A DNA stretch of 58,298 nucleotides from an uncultured bacterium (GCA_900551675.1 URXH01000001.1:1-58298); one strand, 5' to 3'; positions 16,705-25,764 are shown, counted from the first letter of the stretch. A program made the numbers and translations. Notes: generated by a model from the sequence alone, not told the origin.

Positions 16705-18657
16705 ATGAAAAAGATTGTTATTGCATATTTGCACACCCACTGGGACAGGGAATGGTATAGAGAATTTGAAGTTTTCAGACTCAGGCTTTTGAGAGTTTTT
16801 GATAATGTTCTTGAACTTCTTGAAAATAATAAAATTCCTTCATTTTATTTTGACGGACAGGTGGGGGCACTTCTTGATTATTTAGAGATAAGACCGGAAA
16901 AAGAAAAATTAATCAGGAAATTAATTGCTGAAAAAAAACTATTTATAGGCCCTTTTTATACACTTATTGACGAATTTCTGACAGACAGAACTGTTTTTGA
17001 AAAAAATCTGGAAATCGGATTGAAAATTTCAAAAGATTTTGGCTGTACTGATTTTATCGGGTATTTTGCGGACACTTTCGGCCACAGCAAAAATGTTCCA
17101 CAAATTCTAAAAAAATTCGGCATTGATAAATGTGTTGTCTGGAGAGGCTGCGGAGATATACCGTCAGAATTTACATTTAATGGAATTGATACAGTCAATC
17201 TTATCCGCGGATATTTTATGGATATTTTCTCAGCATCTATGACAATTGAACAAAAAGCCGAATGGTTAAAAGGAAATCTTGATAAAATCGCTGCAAAGTC
17301 AAATGATTATCTGTTATTACCGATTGGGGCAGATCACTTAGGCGTTGAACCTGATATCACGGAACAAATAAATAAACTCAACAGTCTGCTTCTAGATTAC
17401 GAAATAAAACTTTCTAACCCGTTTGAATACTTTGAACTTGTAAAAGATAATTTTAAAAATTTTGAATGGAATGACGAACTCAGGGATAACAGCCTTACAT
17501 TTATTCTACAAGGTTCATTTTCTGCAAGAATGAAGCTTAAACAATATAACGTAAAATGCACTTATCTTCTTGAACAGGCAGACAAATTGCAGAAAAAATA
17601 CGGCTCACAATATGATGCAATTATAGAATATGCGTATAAGCTTCTTTTAAAAAATCAGGCACACGACGGGATTTACGGGTGTTCAACTGATTTAGTTCAT
17701 AGAGAAAATATTACACGCTACGAAAAAATTATCCAAATTGCAAACACAATTATCGAAGAATTAAGGCTTAAATATAACTTTAAAACACCTGTTATGGACA
17801 GCAAAGAGCTTATCCCTGAATATAAAATTGTTTCAAAACATTTCGGGGTAGAAAATTCGCTTCTCTATGACACTCAAAAAATCCCCGTAACAGAAGATTT
17901 TACAGATATTTACACGCTTAAATACTCATCTGCCGTAAAACCTGAGATTAATTGTGAAGTCAAAAACGGCAAAATATATATCTCCCCCCTTGCTAAAGGG
18001 GAGATGGCAGCTTGCGGCGGGGGGATTTCTATGGAATTTGTCCGTTTTCAGGATGACGGCGATACCTACAATTTCGGCGCAGTAGAAGATGATAAGGGCG
18101 AAAAAGCAGAAATATATTCTTTCAAAAACAATATAATAAAAACAAGCTTCTTTGATGTTCATGTAGAAGTTCATGGAGAACTTGTAAACTTTAAAATAGA
18201 ATGGAATAACAAACTTAAAAATAAGCTCTGGCAGGTAAAATTTAACCTTAAATCACCTGTTACGGAAACTTTTTCGGAAGATTTGAACACAATTATCCGC
18301 AGAGAATTTGCCCCTGACTATGATATGCGAAAACACCTGCCAAAAGTGAGAGGTATTGAAGTTAAAACAAACTTTGCTCCGATGCAGAGATATGTCGGTA
18401 CGCAAGGCTTCGGGGTTATAACAAAAGGCTTGACAGAATATGAAGTAAAAGAAAAATCGCTTCTTATAACGCTTTTACGCAGTACAGGCATAATTTCCAA
18501 TCCTAAAAACCCGTCACGTTCGACTCCTGCAGGCCCGCCGATAGAAGTGCCGGAAGCCCAGCAATTAGGCTGCAATTGTGCGGAATTTTCAGTCGGATTT
18601 TTTGAGGCGGAAGATTATCAAAAATATATTGATATGGTATACCCGCCGATTATTTAA
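16705..18657 (+). CDS. Glycoside hydrolase family 38 alpha-mannosidase-like protein
   Basis: Predicted to cleave alpha-mannosides. Residues 1-12 carry the zinc-site strand HTHWDREW, and YFADTFGHSKNVPQIL holds the expected nucleophile aspartate. NQAHDGIYGCSTDLVH is the typical distal metal/active-site block. At 650 residues it is shorter than most family members (about 850-1000), so the C-terminal beta-sandwich is reduced. ATG 16705 is chosen because the family motif begins at once; an upstream TTG lacks support. Around residues 425-440 a palindromic repeat (17980-18026) is translated in frame. There is no signal peptide, so it probably acts on imported oligosaccharides. Confidence 0.88.
   Translation: MKKIVIAYLHTHWDREWYREFEVFRLRLLRVFDNVLELLENNKIPSFYFDGQVGALLDYLEIRPEKEKLIRKLIAEKKLFIGPFYTLIDEFLTDRTVFEKNLEIGLKISKDFGCTDFIGYFADTFGHSKNVPQILKKFGIDKCVVWRGCGDIPSEFTFNGIDTVNLIRGYFMDIFSASMTIEQKAEWLKGNLDKIAAKSNDYLLLPIGADHLGVEPDITEQINKLNSLLLDYEIKLSNPFEYFELVKDNFKNFEWNDELRDNSLTFILQGSFSARMKLKQYNVKCTYLLEQADKLQKKYGSQYDAIIEYAYKLLLKNQAHDGIYGCSTDLVHRENITRYEKIIQIANTIIEELRLKYNFKTPVMDSKELIPEYKIVSKHFGVENSLLYDTQKIPVTEDFTDIYTLKYSSAVKPEINCEVKNGKIYISPLAKGEMAACGGGISMEFVRFQDDGDTYNFGAVEDDKGEKAEIYSFKNNIIKTSFFDVHVEVHGELVNFKIEWNNKLKNKLWQVKFNLKSPVTETFSEDLNTIIRREFAPDYDMRKHLPKVRGIEVKTNFAPMQRYVGTQGFGVITKGLTEYEVKEKSLLITLLRSTGIISNPKNPSRSTPAGPPIEVPEAQQLGCNCAEFSVGFFEAEDYQKYIDMVYPPII
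17980..18026. repeat. Palindromic repeat inserted in the mannosidase reading frame
   Basis: ATCTCCCC / GGGGAGAT arms with a 10-base loop, followed by a G-rich tail. The layout resembles the C/T-rich palindromes at 20063-20084 and 58273-58298. It is translated as ISPLAKGEMAACGGGIS. Confidence 0.55.
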
Positions 18658-18690
18658 CACTATTTCTTGGAGGGTGATTAAAGGAAAGGA

Positions 18691-19890
18691 TTAATGCATC
18701 CGACAGAATTCACTATCAGCGAGTTGTAATTCGTTTCTTAATCTCAATGCCTTTTTGTGCTTTGTGATAATTTCTTTATATGCATTACGGGCATCTGTAA
18801 CTATTTCATCAAATAATTTTTTATCTGCATCAGGTGAAAGTTTTTTATGATTATGTTCATCAAATATCTCAATATTTTTTCCTGTATTGTCAAATGAAAT
18901 AGTATATTTTTTGCTATTATTTGTAATTCTTATGCTGCGATCTTGAAAATCAGGTCTGGTCATAATACCTAACCAAGCTCTTGTCTTTCCTTTCTCATCT
19001 TTTAATTTATAATCTTTTTGAGATAATTCTATAATCTCACTTCTATCCAAATTGTCATAAAAATAAGATTTACCACCTCTTGCCAAATCAATTTGAATTT
19101 TATCAATAACTTTACCATTTACATCATAAAATTCAGCATCCATATTACTGTGATTAACAAATCTTATATTCTTTCCATCGGGATAGTATGCAATAAAATC
19201 ATGCTTAAAGACACCTTTATCCAGATAATCATGTTTTACAAACTTCAACTTGCCTTCTTTATCATAATAAAAACGTTTATCTCCCTTACCATCTATTATC
19301 AATCTTTTCAGTTTACCTGTATTTAAATCTATTCCAATTGTTGATTTTGATGTTTTTATTGTTTTAAAACCATTATCTATTGAAGCATTAAAAATATCAT
19401 TATGGAATACATCTTTGTTATTATCAACAATTTTTGTCAACATACCTTTGTCATCATAGGTATAGGATTTCGATGCAACAACTTTTTCACCATCCATTTT
19501 GGATACTTTTTGGAGCATTCCATTTTTATATTCTCTTACAACTGTTTTACCGTCTTTGAGCTTCTGGGTTAAATTTCCTGTATAAGCTTCCCCGTTTGCA
19601 AGTTTTGCCTTGCCCTTTTCAAACTTATTTCCGGCTTTTTTAAATGCATCAACTACCATATCTTTAATCTGTTCTGCTGCATTTTCAGCACCTTTTTCAA
19701 CTGTTTCAGAGGCTTTTTTACCTCTTGTTGCAACATATATACCTGCAGCACCCAATACTGCTAAACCTGTCCAGAGCATCCAATTCTTATCACTTTGTTT
19801 TTCAGTCTGTTTTTCCGAAGATTTTTGTTCCTGAATTGCCCCCTTAAACGGTACTTTATTTATACTGATTGTAGAGATTGAATCTAACAT
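18691..19890 (-). CDS. Membrane-anchored MORN/YD-like repeat protein with N-terminal FKG motif
   Basis: A 399-residue protein of unknown role. The N-terminus has ISINKVPFKG (F15-K16-G17), then a Q/K/E-rich segment, one membrane span (about 38-55, LWTGLAVLGAAGIYVAT) and a helical linker. A beta-rich region follows with repeated units of the kind KDGKTVVREYKNGML and YDDKGMLTKI (about 105-330), as in toxin-antitoxin MORN or RHS-like repeats. The short VPFKG motif recurs in three other proteins in this window. A good AGGTAGTA lies before the ATG. Transcribed alone. Confidence 0.75.
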   Translation of the reverse strand: MLDSISTISINKVPFKGAIQEQKSSEKQTEKQSDKNWMLWTGLAVLGAAGIYVATRGKKASETVEKGAENAAEQIKDMVVDAFKKAGNKFEKGKAKLANGEAYTGNLTQKLKDGKTVVREYKNGMLQKVSKMDGEKVVASKSYTYDDKGMLTKIVDNNKDVFHNDIFNASIDNGFKTIKTSKSTIGIDLNTGKLKRLIIDGKGDKRFYYDKEGKLKFVKHDYLDKGVFKHDFIAYYPDGKNIRFVNHSNMDAEFYDVNGKVIDKIQIDLARGGKSYFYDNLDRSEIIELSQKDYKLKDEKGKTRAWLGIMTRPDFQDRSIRITNNSKKYTISFDNTGKNIEIFDEHNHKKLSPDADKKLFDEIVTDARNAYKEIITKHKKALRLRNELQLADSEFCRMH

Positions 19891-19963
19891 TATTACTACC
19901 TTTCATTAATAACCTTATACATTTATTAAAACAAAAAGGTGAAAAATATTGCTATTACGGCTA

Positions 19964-19988
19964 CCTATCCTATCCTATCCTATCCTAG
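19964..19988. repeat. CCTAT short tandem repeat
   Basis: Four exact CCTAT units plus a fifth partial unit (CCTAG). Confidence 0.9.
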
Positions 19989-20062
19989 GAGAAGTATAAC
20001 AAGGGTTTCCAAGATTTTAAAGTCATCTTTACATTTTGTTACATATAAATTCACTACCTTAT

Positions 20063-20084
20063 TCCCCTCTCACAAGAGAGGGGA
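20063..20084. repeat. Intergenic palindrome TCCCCTCTC/GAGAGGGGA
   Basis: Nine-base perfect arms with a four-base loop. It is followed by a purine-rich repeat that reappears inverted at the right end of the window. Confidence 0.7.
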
Positions 20085-20170
20085 TTTATGAAACCGCCAA
20101 GCATCTTCTCTCTCCGGGAGAAAGTTAGAGAGAGAGTATTTCTAAGTCGCGGGTCGAGCGGCACGCTCGC

Positions 20171-20198
20171 AAAAAAAAACCCTATCTTTCGATAGAGT
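20171..20198 (-). terminator. Intrinsic terminator with no assigned gene
   Basis: On the minus strand, CTATC-GAAA-GATAG followed by nine T. No coding gene precedes it on that strand for almost 500 bases, so it may end a small RNA. Confidence 0.6.
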
Positions 20199-20222
20199 TC
20201 GGAATTCTTTTTACGTAATTCC

Positions 20223-20278
20223 TCGTGTGTAGAAGGTTAGTGTGTAGTAGGTAGTGTAAATAGTTAGTGTGTATATGT
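20223..20278. repeat. Degenerate GTTAGTGTGTA minisatellite
   Basis: Three or four imperfect copies of GTTAGTGTGTAGTAG-like units. On the minus strand this reads as an A/C-rich stretch poor in G. Confidence 0.6.
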
Positions 20279-20605
20279 CTCGTGTTTATTTAATTCCTCA
20301 TATTTAGCATTTATTGCTTACATATTAATAAAGTATTTTTGAAGTATATAATTGCTATATCCTATTTATTTCTTTACATTTGTTTACAAAGTTCTGTAAA
20401 ACAGAATTCAAAAGCTTTTTCAAAAATCAATTTTTAAAATTTAATGAAAAAACTTATAATTTTTTAGCTTAATCTTTCCCGTACCTCCCTTTGTAATTAT
20501 CATATTCCCTTTTTTTGACAAAAATAACACTATTTTTAGAAAAACACTCAATAATGTAAAAAAACTCTCTCCGTGCTTCTTTACTTAATCTTTATATAAA
20601 AACTA

Positions 20606-20634
20606 TTGACCTTTTTTAAAAAACGTATTCTAAT
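20606..20634 (+). promoter_or_regulatory. glnA promoter
   Basis: TTGACC, a 17-base spacer and TCTAAT. About 37 bases lie between this and the ATG, including AAGGAAAGAGG as ribosome site. Confidence 0.65.
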
Positions 20635-20671
20635 AAAAAAGTAATTTTATAAAAGAAGGAAAGAGGTCTGA

Positions 20672-22036
20672 ATGAAAGAATTTATGCACACAAGATTGGA
20701 CAACAGAGAGTTTACGGAAGAAGATATTAAGGGATTTATTAAAGATTACAATATTAAATTCATTAAGTTACAATTCGTTGACATCAACGGACAGGTAAAA
20801 AATATGACCATTCCTTCACAGCACATTGAAAAAGCATTAAACAACGAAATTATGCTTGACGGTTCGTCTATTAAAGGGTTCAGAAGCATTGAAACATCTG
20901 ATATGTTCTTCCACCCTGATAAAAACTCGTTCCAGATTTTGCCATGGCGAGGCGCTGACGGGGTAAATTCCGCAAGATTAATCTGCGATATATATAATGC
21001 TGATGGAACACCGTTTGAAGGATGTCCGAGATGCAATTTAAAAAGAGTTATGAAAGAAGCCGAAAAAATGGGATTTTCAATGAATGTAGGTCCTGAGGCG
21101 GAATTTTTCCTGTTTTCAAAAGACAAAGACGGCAATGTTACAACATTCACGCAGGATAGCGCAGGCTATTACGATGTCGGACCTGAAGATCTAGGCGAAG
21201 ATGTCAGATCTGATATTGTTTTAACGCTGCAGGAAATGGGATTTGATATTGAAGCGTCTCACCATGAAGTTGCAGACGGACAGCACGAAATTGATTTCAG
21301 ATATGCGGATATTTTGACTGCTGCAGACAACGTTGCAACATTCAAGGTAGCTGTTAAGGCAATTGCAGCAAAACATAACCTTCATGCAACATTTATGCCT
21401 AAACCTATTTACGGTATAAACGGTTCAGGGATGCATTGTAATGTTTCGCTTTTCAAAGACGGTAAAAATGCATTTTTCGATGAAAAAGCTGAATACCAGC
21501 TGTCTGATATTGCTAAATATTCAATCGGCGGGATGCTGAAACATGTAAAAAGTATTACAGCAATTTTAAATCCGACCGTTAACAGTTTTAAACGTCTGGT
21601 ACCTGGATACGAAGCTCCTGTATATCTGGCATGGTCTTTAGCTAACAGAAGTGCTCTTTTGAGAGTCCCTGCAAAACGCGGAAGTTCTACACGCGTTGAA
21701 CTCCGCTCGCCGGATCCTGCATGTAATCCGTATCTTGCATTTGCGGCAATTTTGGAAGCCTGCCTTGACGGTGTAAGAAACAAAATTGATCCGCCTGCAC
21801 CTGTAGAAAGCAATATATATAAATTAACAAGCAAAGAAAGAAAAAAACAAAGAATAGATGCACTGCCGGGAAGCCTCGCAGAAGCTCTTGATTATTTTGA
21901 CAAATCTTTAGTATCGCGTGCAGCACTCGGTGATCATATATTTAATGAATTTCTATCCGCGAAGAAAAAAGAATGGGATTCGTTCAGAACTTATGTTTCT
22001 CAATGGGAAATTGACAGATACTTAGAAAGATATTAA
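20672..22036 (+). CDS. glnA: Glutamine synthetase, type I
   Basis: ATP-dependent conversion of glutamate and ammonia to glutamine. The signatures LDGSSIKGFRSIETSDM, GPEAEFFLF, the ATP-binding KPIYGINGSGMHCNVSLF and the RVPAKRGSSTRVELRSPD block are all present. At 454 residues it fits the GSI-alpha class. The region corresponding to the adenylylated loop of GSI-beta reads NIYKLTSKERKKQRIDALP, more like GSI-alpha, so control by adenylylation is doubtful. Terminator at 22035. Confidence 0.96.
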   Translation: MKEFMHTRLDNREFTEEDIKGFIKDYNIKFIKLQFVDINGQVKNMTIPSQHIEKALNNEIMLDGSSIKGFRSIETSDMFFHPDKNSFQILPWRGADGVNSARLICDIYNADGTPFEGCPRCNLKRVMKEAEKMGFSMNVGPEAEFFLFSKDKDGNVTTFTQDSAGYYDVGPEDLGEDVRSDIVLTLQEMGFDIEASHHEVADGQHEIDFRYADILTAADNVATFKVAVKAIAAKHNLHATFMPKPIYGINGSGMHCNVSLFKDGKNAFFDEKAEYQLSDIAKYSIGGMLKHVKSITAILNPTVNSFKRLVPGYEAPVYLAWSLANRSALLRVPAKRGSSTRVELRSPDPACNPYLAFAAILEACLDGVRNKIDPPAPVESNIYKLTSKERKKQRIDALPGSLAEALDYFDKSLVSRAALGDHIFNEFLSAKKKEWDSFRTYVSQWEIDRYLERY

Positions 22037-22061
22037 AAAAGAGCCTTAAAGGCTCTTTTTT
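22035..22061. terminator. Bidirectional terminator between glnA and pilin
   Basis: AAAAAAGAGCC / GGCTCTTTTTT serves both convergent genes. Its right arm reaches the pilin stop codon. Confidence 0.85.
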
Positions 22062-22800
22062 AATAATTCATTTCCCAGTTATCTGCCATAATTTGTCCAA
22101 ATAGACCGTTATCCGGATGGTTTGCATTTATATCGCCTTTTTCGCCATTTGAAACATAAAATTTATCAAATAATTGACCATTACGGTCTACCTGAAAAGA
22201 AAAATAATCCCTTCCGTATATATTAGGGCCCTGCTTCCCGTTTACATCAACCTCAAATGCTATTACATCTCCGCCGTTGCCTACATGATTTGAACTGGTA
22301 ATTTTATCTTCATCATCAGGGTCATCATTATCAACATCAGCCATTACGGCGGCCTCTGCACATAATGAAGCTCCACTTGAGAGTGTAACAACTACATTAC
22401 ATTGCCAGTTTTTTGAACTTATAACAGTACCTGACATTGATGAATATTCATCTGCAAAACAAGGTCTATAACGAGTTCCGCAATCCTGTACTATTTTAAA
22501 ATAACTAGTAATAAATTTTCTTAATTCATTTGAATTATTTCTAACTCTAGATTCACCCAAATTAACATAGTTATTATCAGACACATACATTTCTACAGCT
22601 TGTGAAATTTCATTGTATACTTTATGCAGCTGAGTAACATAAACCTTTCGTTGATGATTTTGCATCAAAGTCGGGATTGTCATCGCTGAGACTACTCCAA
22701 TAATGCCTAAAGTTACCAATACCTCTGCGAGAGTAAAACCGTTAATGGCAGCTAATAGCGCCCCCCCCCCCGTAGATGCGTTGTTTAAGAATATTCTCAT
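22060..22800 (-). CDS. Phase-variable type IV prepilin-like protein, frame ON
   Basis: A 246-residue pilin-like protein with a short leader MRIFLNNAST-GGG-ALLAAING, then FTLAEVLVTLGIIGVVSAM. The GGG comes from 11 G, which is the in-frame length. AAGGAGG precedes the ATG. The mature part contains a conserved DVNGKQGPNIYGRDYF block and ends MADNWEMNY. It is a close relative of the pilin at 38083, sharing QNHQRKVYVTQLHKVYNE. Because the tract lies in the leader, any length not congruent with 11 modulo 3 would abolish the whole mature protein. Confidence 0.9.
   Translation of the reverse strand: MRIFLNNASTGGGALLAAINGFTLAEVLVTLGIIGVVSAMTIPTLMQNHQRKVYVTQLHKVYNEISQAVEMYVSDNNYVNLGESRVRNNSNELRKFITSYFKIVQDCGTRYRPCFADEYSSMSGTVISSKNWQCNVVVTLSSGASLCAEAAVMADVDNDDPDDEDKITSSNHVGNGGDVIAFEVDVNGKQGPNIYGRDYFSFQVDRNGQLFDKFYVSNGEKGDINANHPDNGLFGQIMADNWEMNY
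22761..22771 (-). repeat. Homopolymeric G(11) tract in pilin leader
   Basis: Eleven C on the plus strand starting 29 bases inside the ATG at 22800. In-frame length. Confidence 0.95.
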
Positions 22801-22831
22801 AGGTTCCTCCTTTTTTTATATCACATGTATT

Positions 22832-22860
22832 AGTATAACAGGTATTTAAACATTTTTCAA
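22832..22860 (-). promoter_or_regulatory. Promoter of the 22060 pilin gene
   Basis: TTGAAA, 17 bases, TATACT with upstream TG (TGTTATACT) on the minus strand. Confidence 0.65.
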
Positions 22861-22866
22861 TACAAA

Positions 22867-22895
22867 TTGCATTAAATCAATATTTTTTGTATAAT
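22867..22895 (+). promoter_or_regulatory. mlaE promoter, apparently leaderless
   Basis: TTGCAT, exactly 17 bases, consensus TATAAT. ATG 22902 begins at the expected transcription start, and no ribosome site exists. Confidence 0.65.
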
Positions 22896-22901
22896 TCAGA
22901 A

Positions 22902-23711
22902 ATGAACAGCCTGCAAAAATATTACAAACAATCAGCAACTTATAAAATTTTTACCGGAATATTTTCAGAATTTGAGAGCTTCCTTGACACACTCGGAAAG
23001 ATTACACTTAACGGGATTGATGTTATAAAATTTATAATAAAAAGCGGTGTTGATAAAAAAGAACTGTTTGAACAATGCTACAGATTCGGGATTACATCTC
23101 TGCCTATCACACTTTCGATTGTCGGCATGACGTCAATAATTGTCGCATCGCAGGTTGCTTTAGAAATGGTAAAACAGGGCGGAGGAAATTTTGTCGGACT
23201 TTTGATGACCATACTTATCGTTAGAGAAGTAGGTGTTATAATGTCCGGTTTTGCTATTATTTCAATGATAGGTTCATCCCTTGCATCAGAAATTGCAACA
23301 ATGCGTGTAACCGAACAAATTGACGCTATTGAAGTTTTGAAAGTTAATCCTATACAATACCTGTTTGTTCCGCGCATTCTTGCGGGAATTTTTATGATGC
23401 CTCCCGTTGTTATTATAGCATCTGCTGTCGGAGTTATTGCAGGAGCTGTAACGGCTAAGATGACCTCCGGACTCAGTTTTATGGCATTTTTTGATTCTGC
23501 CTGGCTTGGGATTTATATGAAGGATTTAGGGGTTTGTCTTTTAAAATCGGTATTTTTCGGAGCCACAATAGCTTTAATAAGCTGTTCATGCGGATATTAC
23601 GCAAACGGCGGAGCCAAAGGAGTCGGAGAAGCTACGACAAAAGCCGTTGTATGGTCGTTTGTCGCAATTGTAATATGGGATATGATTTTTGCTATAGCAT
23701 TTTTCTTTTAA
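22902..23711 (+). CDS. mlaE: MlaE-family ABC transporter permease
   Basis: Membrane subunit of a phospholipid transporter that maintains outer-membrane lipid asymmetry. About 270 residues with five hydrophobic segments. Family blocks seen are FGITSLPITLSIVGMTSIIVASQVALEM, GFAIISMIGSSLASEIATMRVTEQIDAIEVL and SCSCGYYANGGAKGVGEATTKAVV (each partly quoted by the family profile). ATG 22902 is preferred to an upstream TTG because the -10 box overlaps the TTG. First gene of a three-gene operon; no MlaD/MCE gene is visible nearby. Confidence 0.9.
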   Translation: MNSLQKYYKQSATYKIFTGIFSEFESFLDTLGKITLNGIDVIKFIIKSGVDKKELFEQCYRFGITSLPITLSIVGMTSIIVASQVALEMVKQGGGNFVGLLMTILIVREVGVIMSGFAIISMIGSSLASEIATMRVTEQIDAIEVLKVNPIQYLFVPRILAGIFMMPPVVIIASAVGVIAGAVTAKMTSGLSFMAFFDSAWLGIYMKDLGVCLLKSVFFGATIALISCSCGYYANGGAKGVGEATTKAVVWSFVAIVIWDMIFAIAFFF

Positions 23712-23729
23712 AGGGGTAAAATATAAAAG

Positions 23730-24455
23730 ATGAGTATTGAAGTAAAAAATTTAATAAAAACATTTGATGAAAAACGTGTCATCGATAACGTTTCATTCAA
23801 AGTTGAAGACGGCGAAACTTTAGCAATTGTCGGATTTTCAGGTTCGGGTAAAAGTACTATTTTAAAACTTATCTGCGGGCTTTTAACTCCTGACAGCGGA
23901 GAAATAATTACATCTGACGGTGATATTGCAATGGTGTTTCAATACTCAGCGTTATTTGACTCTTTGAATGTAGCAGACAATATAGCTTTTGCGCTTCACG
24001 AAAGAAAAGAGCTGAGAAATAAATATACAGAAAAAGAGATAAAAGATATTGTTGCAGAAAAGCTGGAACTTGTAGGCTTAAAAGGTATAGAAAATAAATT
24101 CCCGTCAGAACTCTCAGGCGGTATGCAAAAACGCGTAAGCTTTGCCCGTGCAATAGTTACGGAGCCCAAAACAATACTTTATGATGAGCCTACGGCAGGT
24201 CTCGATCCTATATCGTCAACACTTATTGAAGATTATATTGTAAGACTAAAAGACGAAACTCACGCGGCATCTGTTGTTGTAACCCACCAGATGTCAACCA
24301 TTAAAAGAACAGCAAACCGTGTAATAATGCTTTATGACGGGAAAATAGTTTATGAAGGAACTCCTGATGATATGCTTATGCAAACAAATGAATATACTAA
24401 ACAGTTTGTAACAGCATCTCTTGAAGGCCCTATGCACATGATATCGGAAAATTGA
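23730..24455 (+). CDS. mlaF: MlaF-type ABC transporter ATP-binding protein
   Basis: A 241-residue ATPase partner of MlaE. Walker A is GFSGSGKST, the ABC signature is LSGGMQKRVSFARA and Walker B is ILYDEPTAGLDP, followed by the H-loop VVTHQMS. It lies 18 bases after mlaE and shares its transcript. The MlaF-like arrangement (GGMQKR signature, TAGLDPISS) supports lipid rather than sugar transport. Confidence 0.92.
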   Translation: MSIEVKNLIKTFDEKRVIDNVSFKVEDGETLAIVGFSGSGKSTILKLICGLLTPDSGEIITSDGDIAMVFQYSALFDSLNVADNIAFALHERKELRNKYTEKEIKDIVAEKLELVGLKGIENKFPSELSGGMQKRVSFARAIVTEPKTILYDEPTAGLDPISSTLIEDYIVRLKDETHAASVVVTHQMSTIKRTANRVIMLYDGKIVYEGTPDDMLMQTNEYTKQFVTASLEGPMHMISEN

Positions 24456-24465
24456 GGTAAGAAAT

Positions 24466-25716
24466 ATGAATATTGAAAAATTGTTTAATAAAGAAGTTAT
24501 GTCGCTTGATACTTATATTATGTTCAGGTTAAAAGAACAAACAGCAAAACTAAAAGATGAATTGACCTCAAGAAACAGAGCGCCGATATCACTTTCCATG
24601 GGAGCACCTACTGCTAATCCCCCCAAAGCTTTAATTGACAGGCTGAAAGAGATTTTGGATGAAGACGGCATTCACATGTATTCGACCCCGAAAGGAGAAT
24701 CATATTTCAGGCAGGCAATTGCCAAACGCATGAAAAGCCGCTTCGGGGTCGAAATGGAGCCTGAAACAGAAATTTTTTCACTTGTCGGTTCCAAAGAAGG
24801 TATTGCAAACCTTGTAAGATTTATTACCACTCCCAAACACATTGAACTTGAAAAAGACGTAATTATGGTACCTGACCCTTGCTATGCATCATATTTACAG
24901 TTTATACAATGCTCAGGGGCCAAAGCTTATCCGATGCCTCTAACACACGAAAACAATTTCCAGCCTGATGTAGAAAAAATCTACCATCAAATAATAAAAG
25001 ACGGCTACAAACCCGAAAATATTAAAGCACTATTCATAAATTATCCGAATAACCCGCTTGGAAGCTCTGCAAGCAGAGAATATGTACAATCCGTAATTAA
25101 TTTCTGTAAAAAATACGATATTCTGCTGGTTTCAGATGCTGCATACTGCGATATGTATTTTAGAGAAGAGGAAAAACCTTTCAGCATATTTGAGCTTGAC
25201 GGTGCAAAAGATATCGGAATTGAATTTTACAGTTTTTCAAAACCTTATGCTGTAACAGGCTGGCGTTTAGGCTGGGTTTGCGGGAATAAAGAAGTTGTCG
25301 GGCGTTTCGGCAAAGGTAAATCTACAATTGATAACGGAATATTCAAAGCACTGCAGAAAGCCTGCGCTGAAATTCTTAACTCTGAAGAAGGGGACAAATA
25401 TATTGAAGAAAGAAATAAAGGCTATGCAAGAAAACAGGCTATTATGGTAAAAGGATTTAAGGAACTTGGCTGGCCTATAGATGAAAAAGATGTTCCGCAT
25501 ACGACATTTTATCTCTGGCTTCCTATTCCAAAACGTTATGATTCGGCTTTTAAATTCTGTGAAGATGTCTTGAAAAAATCCGGCGTTGTACTTGTTCCGG
25601 GTAACGCTTTTGGAGAACACGGCGAAGGATTTTTCAGGCTCTCTTATGTCTGTTCTGATGAACAGCTGCAGGAAGTAATTGACAGATTTAAAGCTGACGG
25701 ATTTACTTTTAATTAA
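24466..25716 (+). CDS. Class I/II PLP-dependent aminotransferase
   Basis: A 416-residue enzyme of the aspartate aminotransferase fold. The lysine that binds pyridoxal phosphate is in SFSKPYAVTGWRLGW, with NYPNNPLGS and the C-terminal arginine in FFRLSYV. The precise substrate cannot be read from sequence. Similarity of layout to LL-diaminopimelate aminotransferases, together with dapA and lysA in this window, makes a DAP-pathway role possible, but aspartate or alanine aminotransferase is equally open. Ten bases after mlaF, with its own Shine-Dalgarno (GAGGTAAGAA). Confidence 0.85.
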   Translation: MNIEKLFNKEVMSLDTYIMFRLKEQTAKLKDELTSRNRAPISLSMGAPTANPPKALIDRLKEILDEDGIHMYSTPKGESYFRQAIAKRMKSRFGVEMEPETEIFSLVGSKEGIANLVRFITTPKHIELEKDVIMVPDPCYASYLQFIQCSGAKAYPMPLTHENNFQPDVEKIYHQIIKDGYKPENIKALFINYPNNPLGSSASREYVQSVINFCKKYDILLVSDAAYCDMYFREEEKPFSIFELDGAKDIGIEFYSFSKPYAVTGWRLGWVCGNKEVVGRFGKGKSTIDNGIFKALQKACAEILNSEEGDKYIEERNKGYARKQAIMVKGFKELGWPIDEKDVPHTTFYLWLPIPKRYDSAFKFCEDVLKKSGVVLVPGNAFGEHGEGFFRLSYVCSDEQLQEVIDRFKADGFTFN

Positions 25717-25717
25717 T

Positions 25718-25747
25718 AAAAAAGAGCCTTAAAAAAGGCTCTTTTTG
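25718..25747. terminator. Terminator of the mlaE-mlaF-aminotransferase operon
   Basis: AAAAAGAGCCTT / AAGGCTCTTTTT hairpin followed by T run, between convergent genes. Confidence 0.9.
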
Positions 25748-25764
25748 TTATTAAATTATTTTAT

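Larger units (their letters stand above)
19891..20671. other. 780-base intergenic region with repeats and a minus-strand terminator
   Basis: No credible gene is seen. In order it holds a CCTAT tandem repeat (19964-19988), a C/T-rich palindrome (20063-20084), a purine-rich copy of the AGTTAGAGAGAG repeat (about 20105-20137), a GAGCGGCACGCTC hairpin (about 20157-20169), a minus-strand intrinsic terminator, a degenerate GTTAGTGTGTA minisatellite (20223-20278), and an AT-rich stretch leading to the glnA promoter. Confidence 0.7.

Noticed and set aside
19964..19988. CCTAT array as a CRISPR or phase switch
   Set aside because: Units are five bases without spacers, and no start codon or promoter element is close enough to be affected.
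21409..21834. Long open frame antisense to glnA (and similar ones opposite metK, the 1219-aa gene and the mlaF region)
   Set aside because: No ribosome site, composition mirrors the sense codons, and the sense gene is a certain housekeeping gene.
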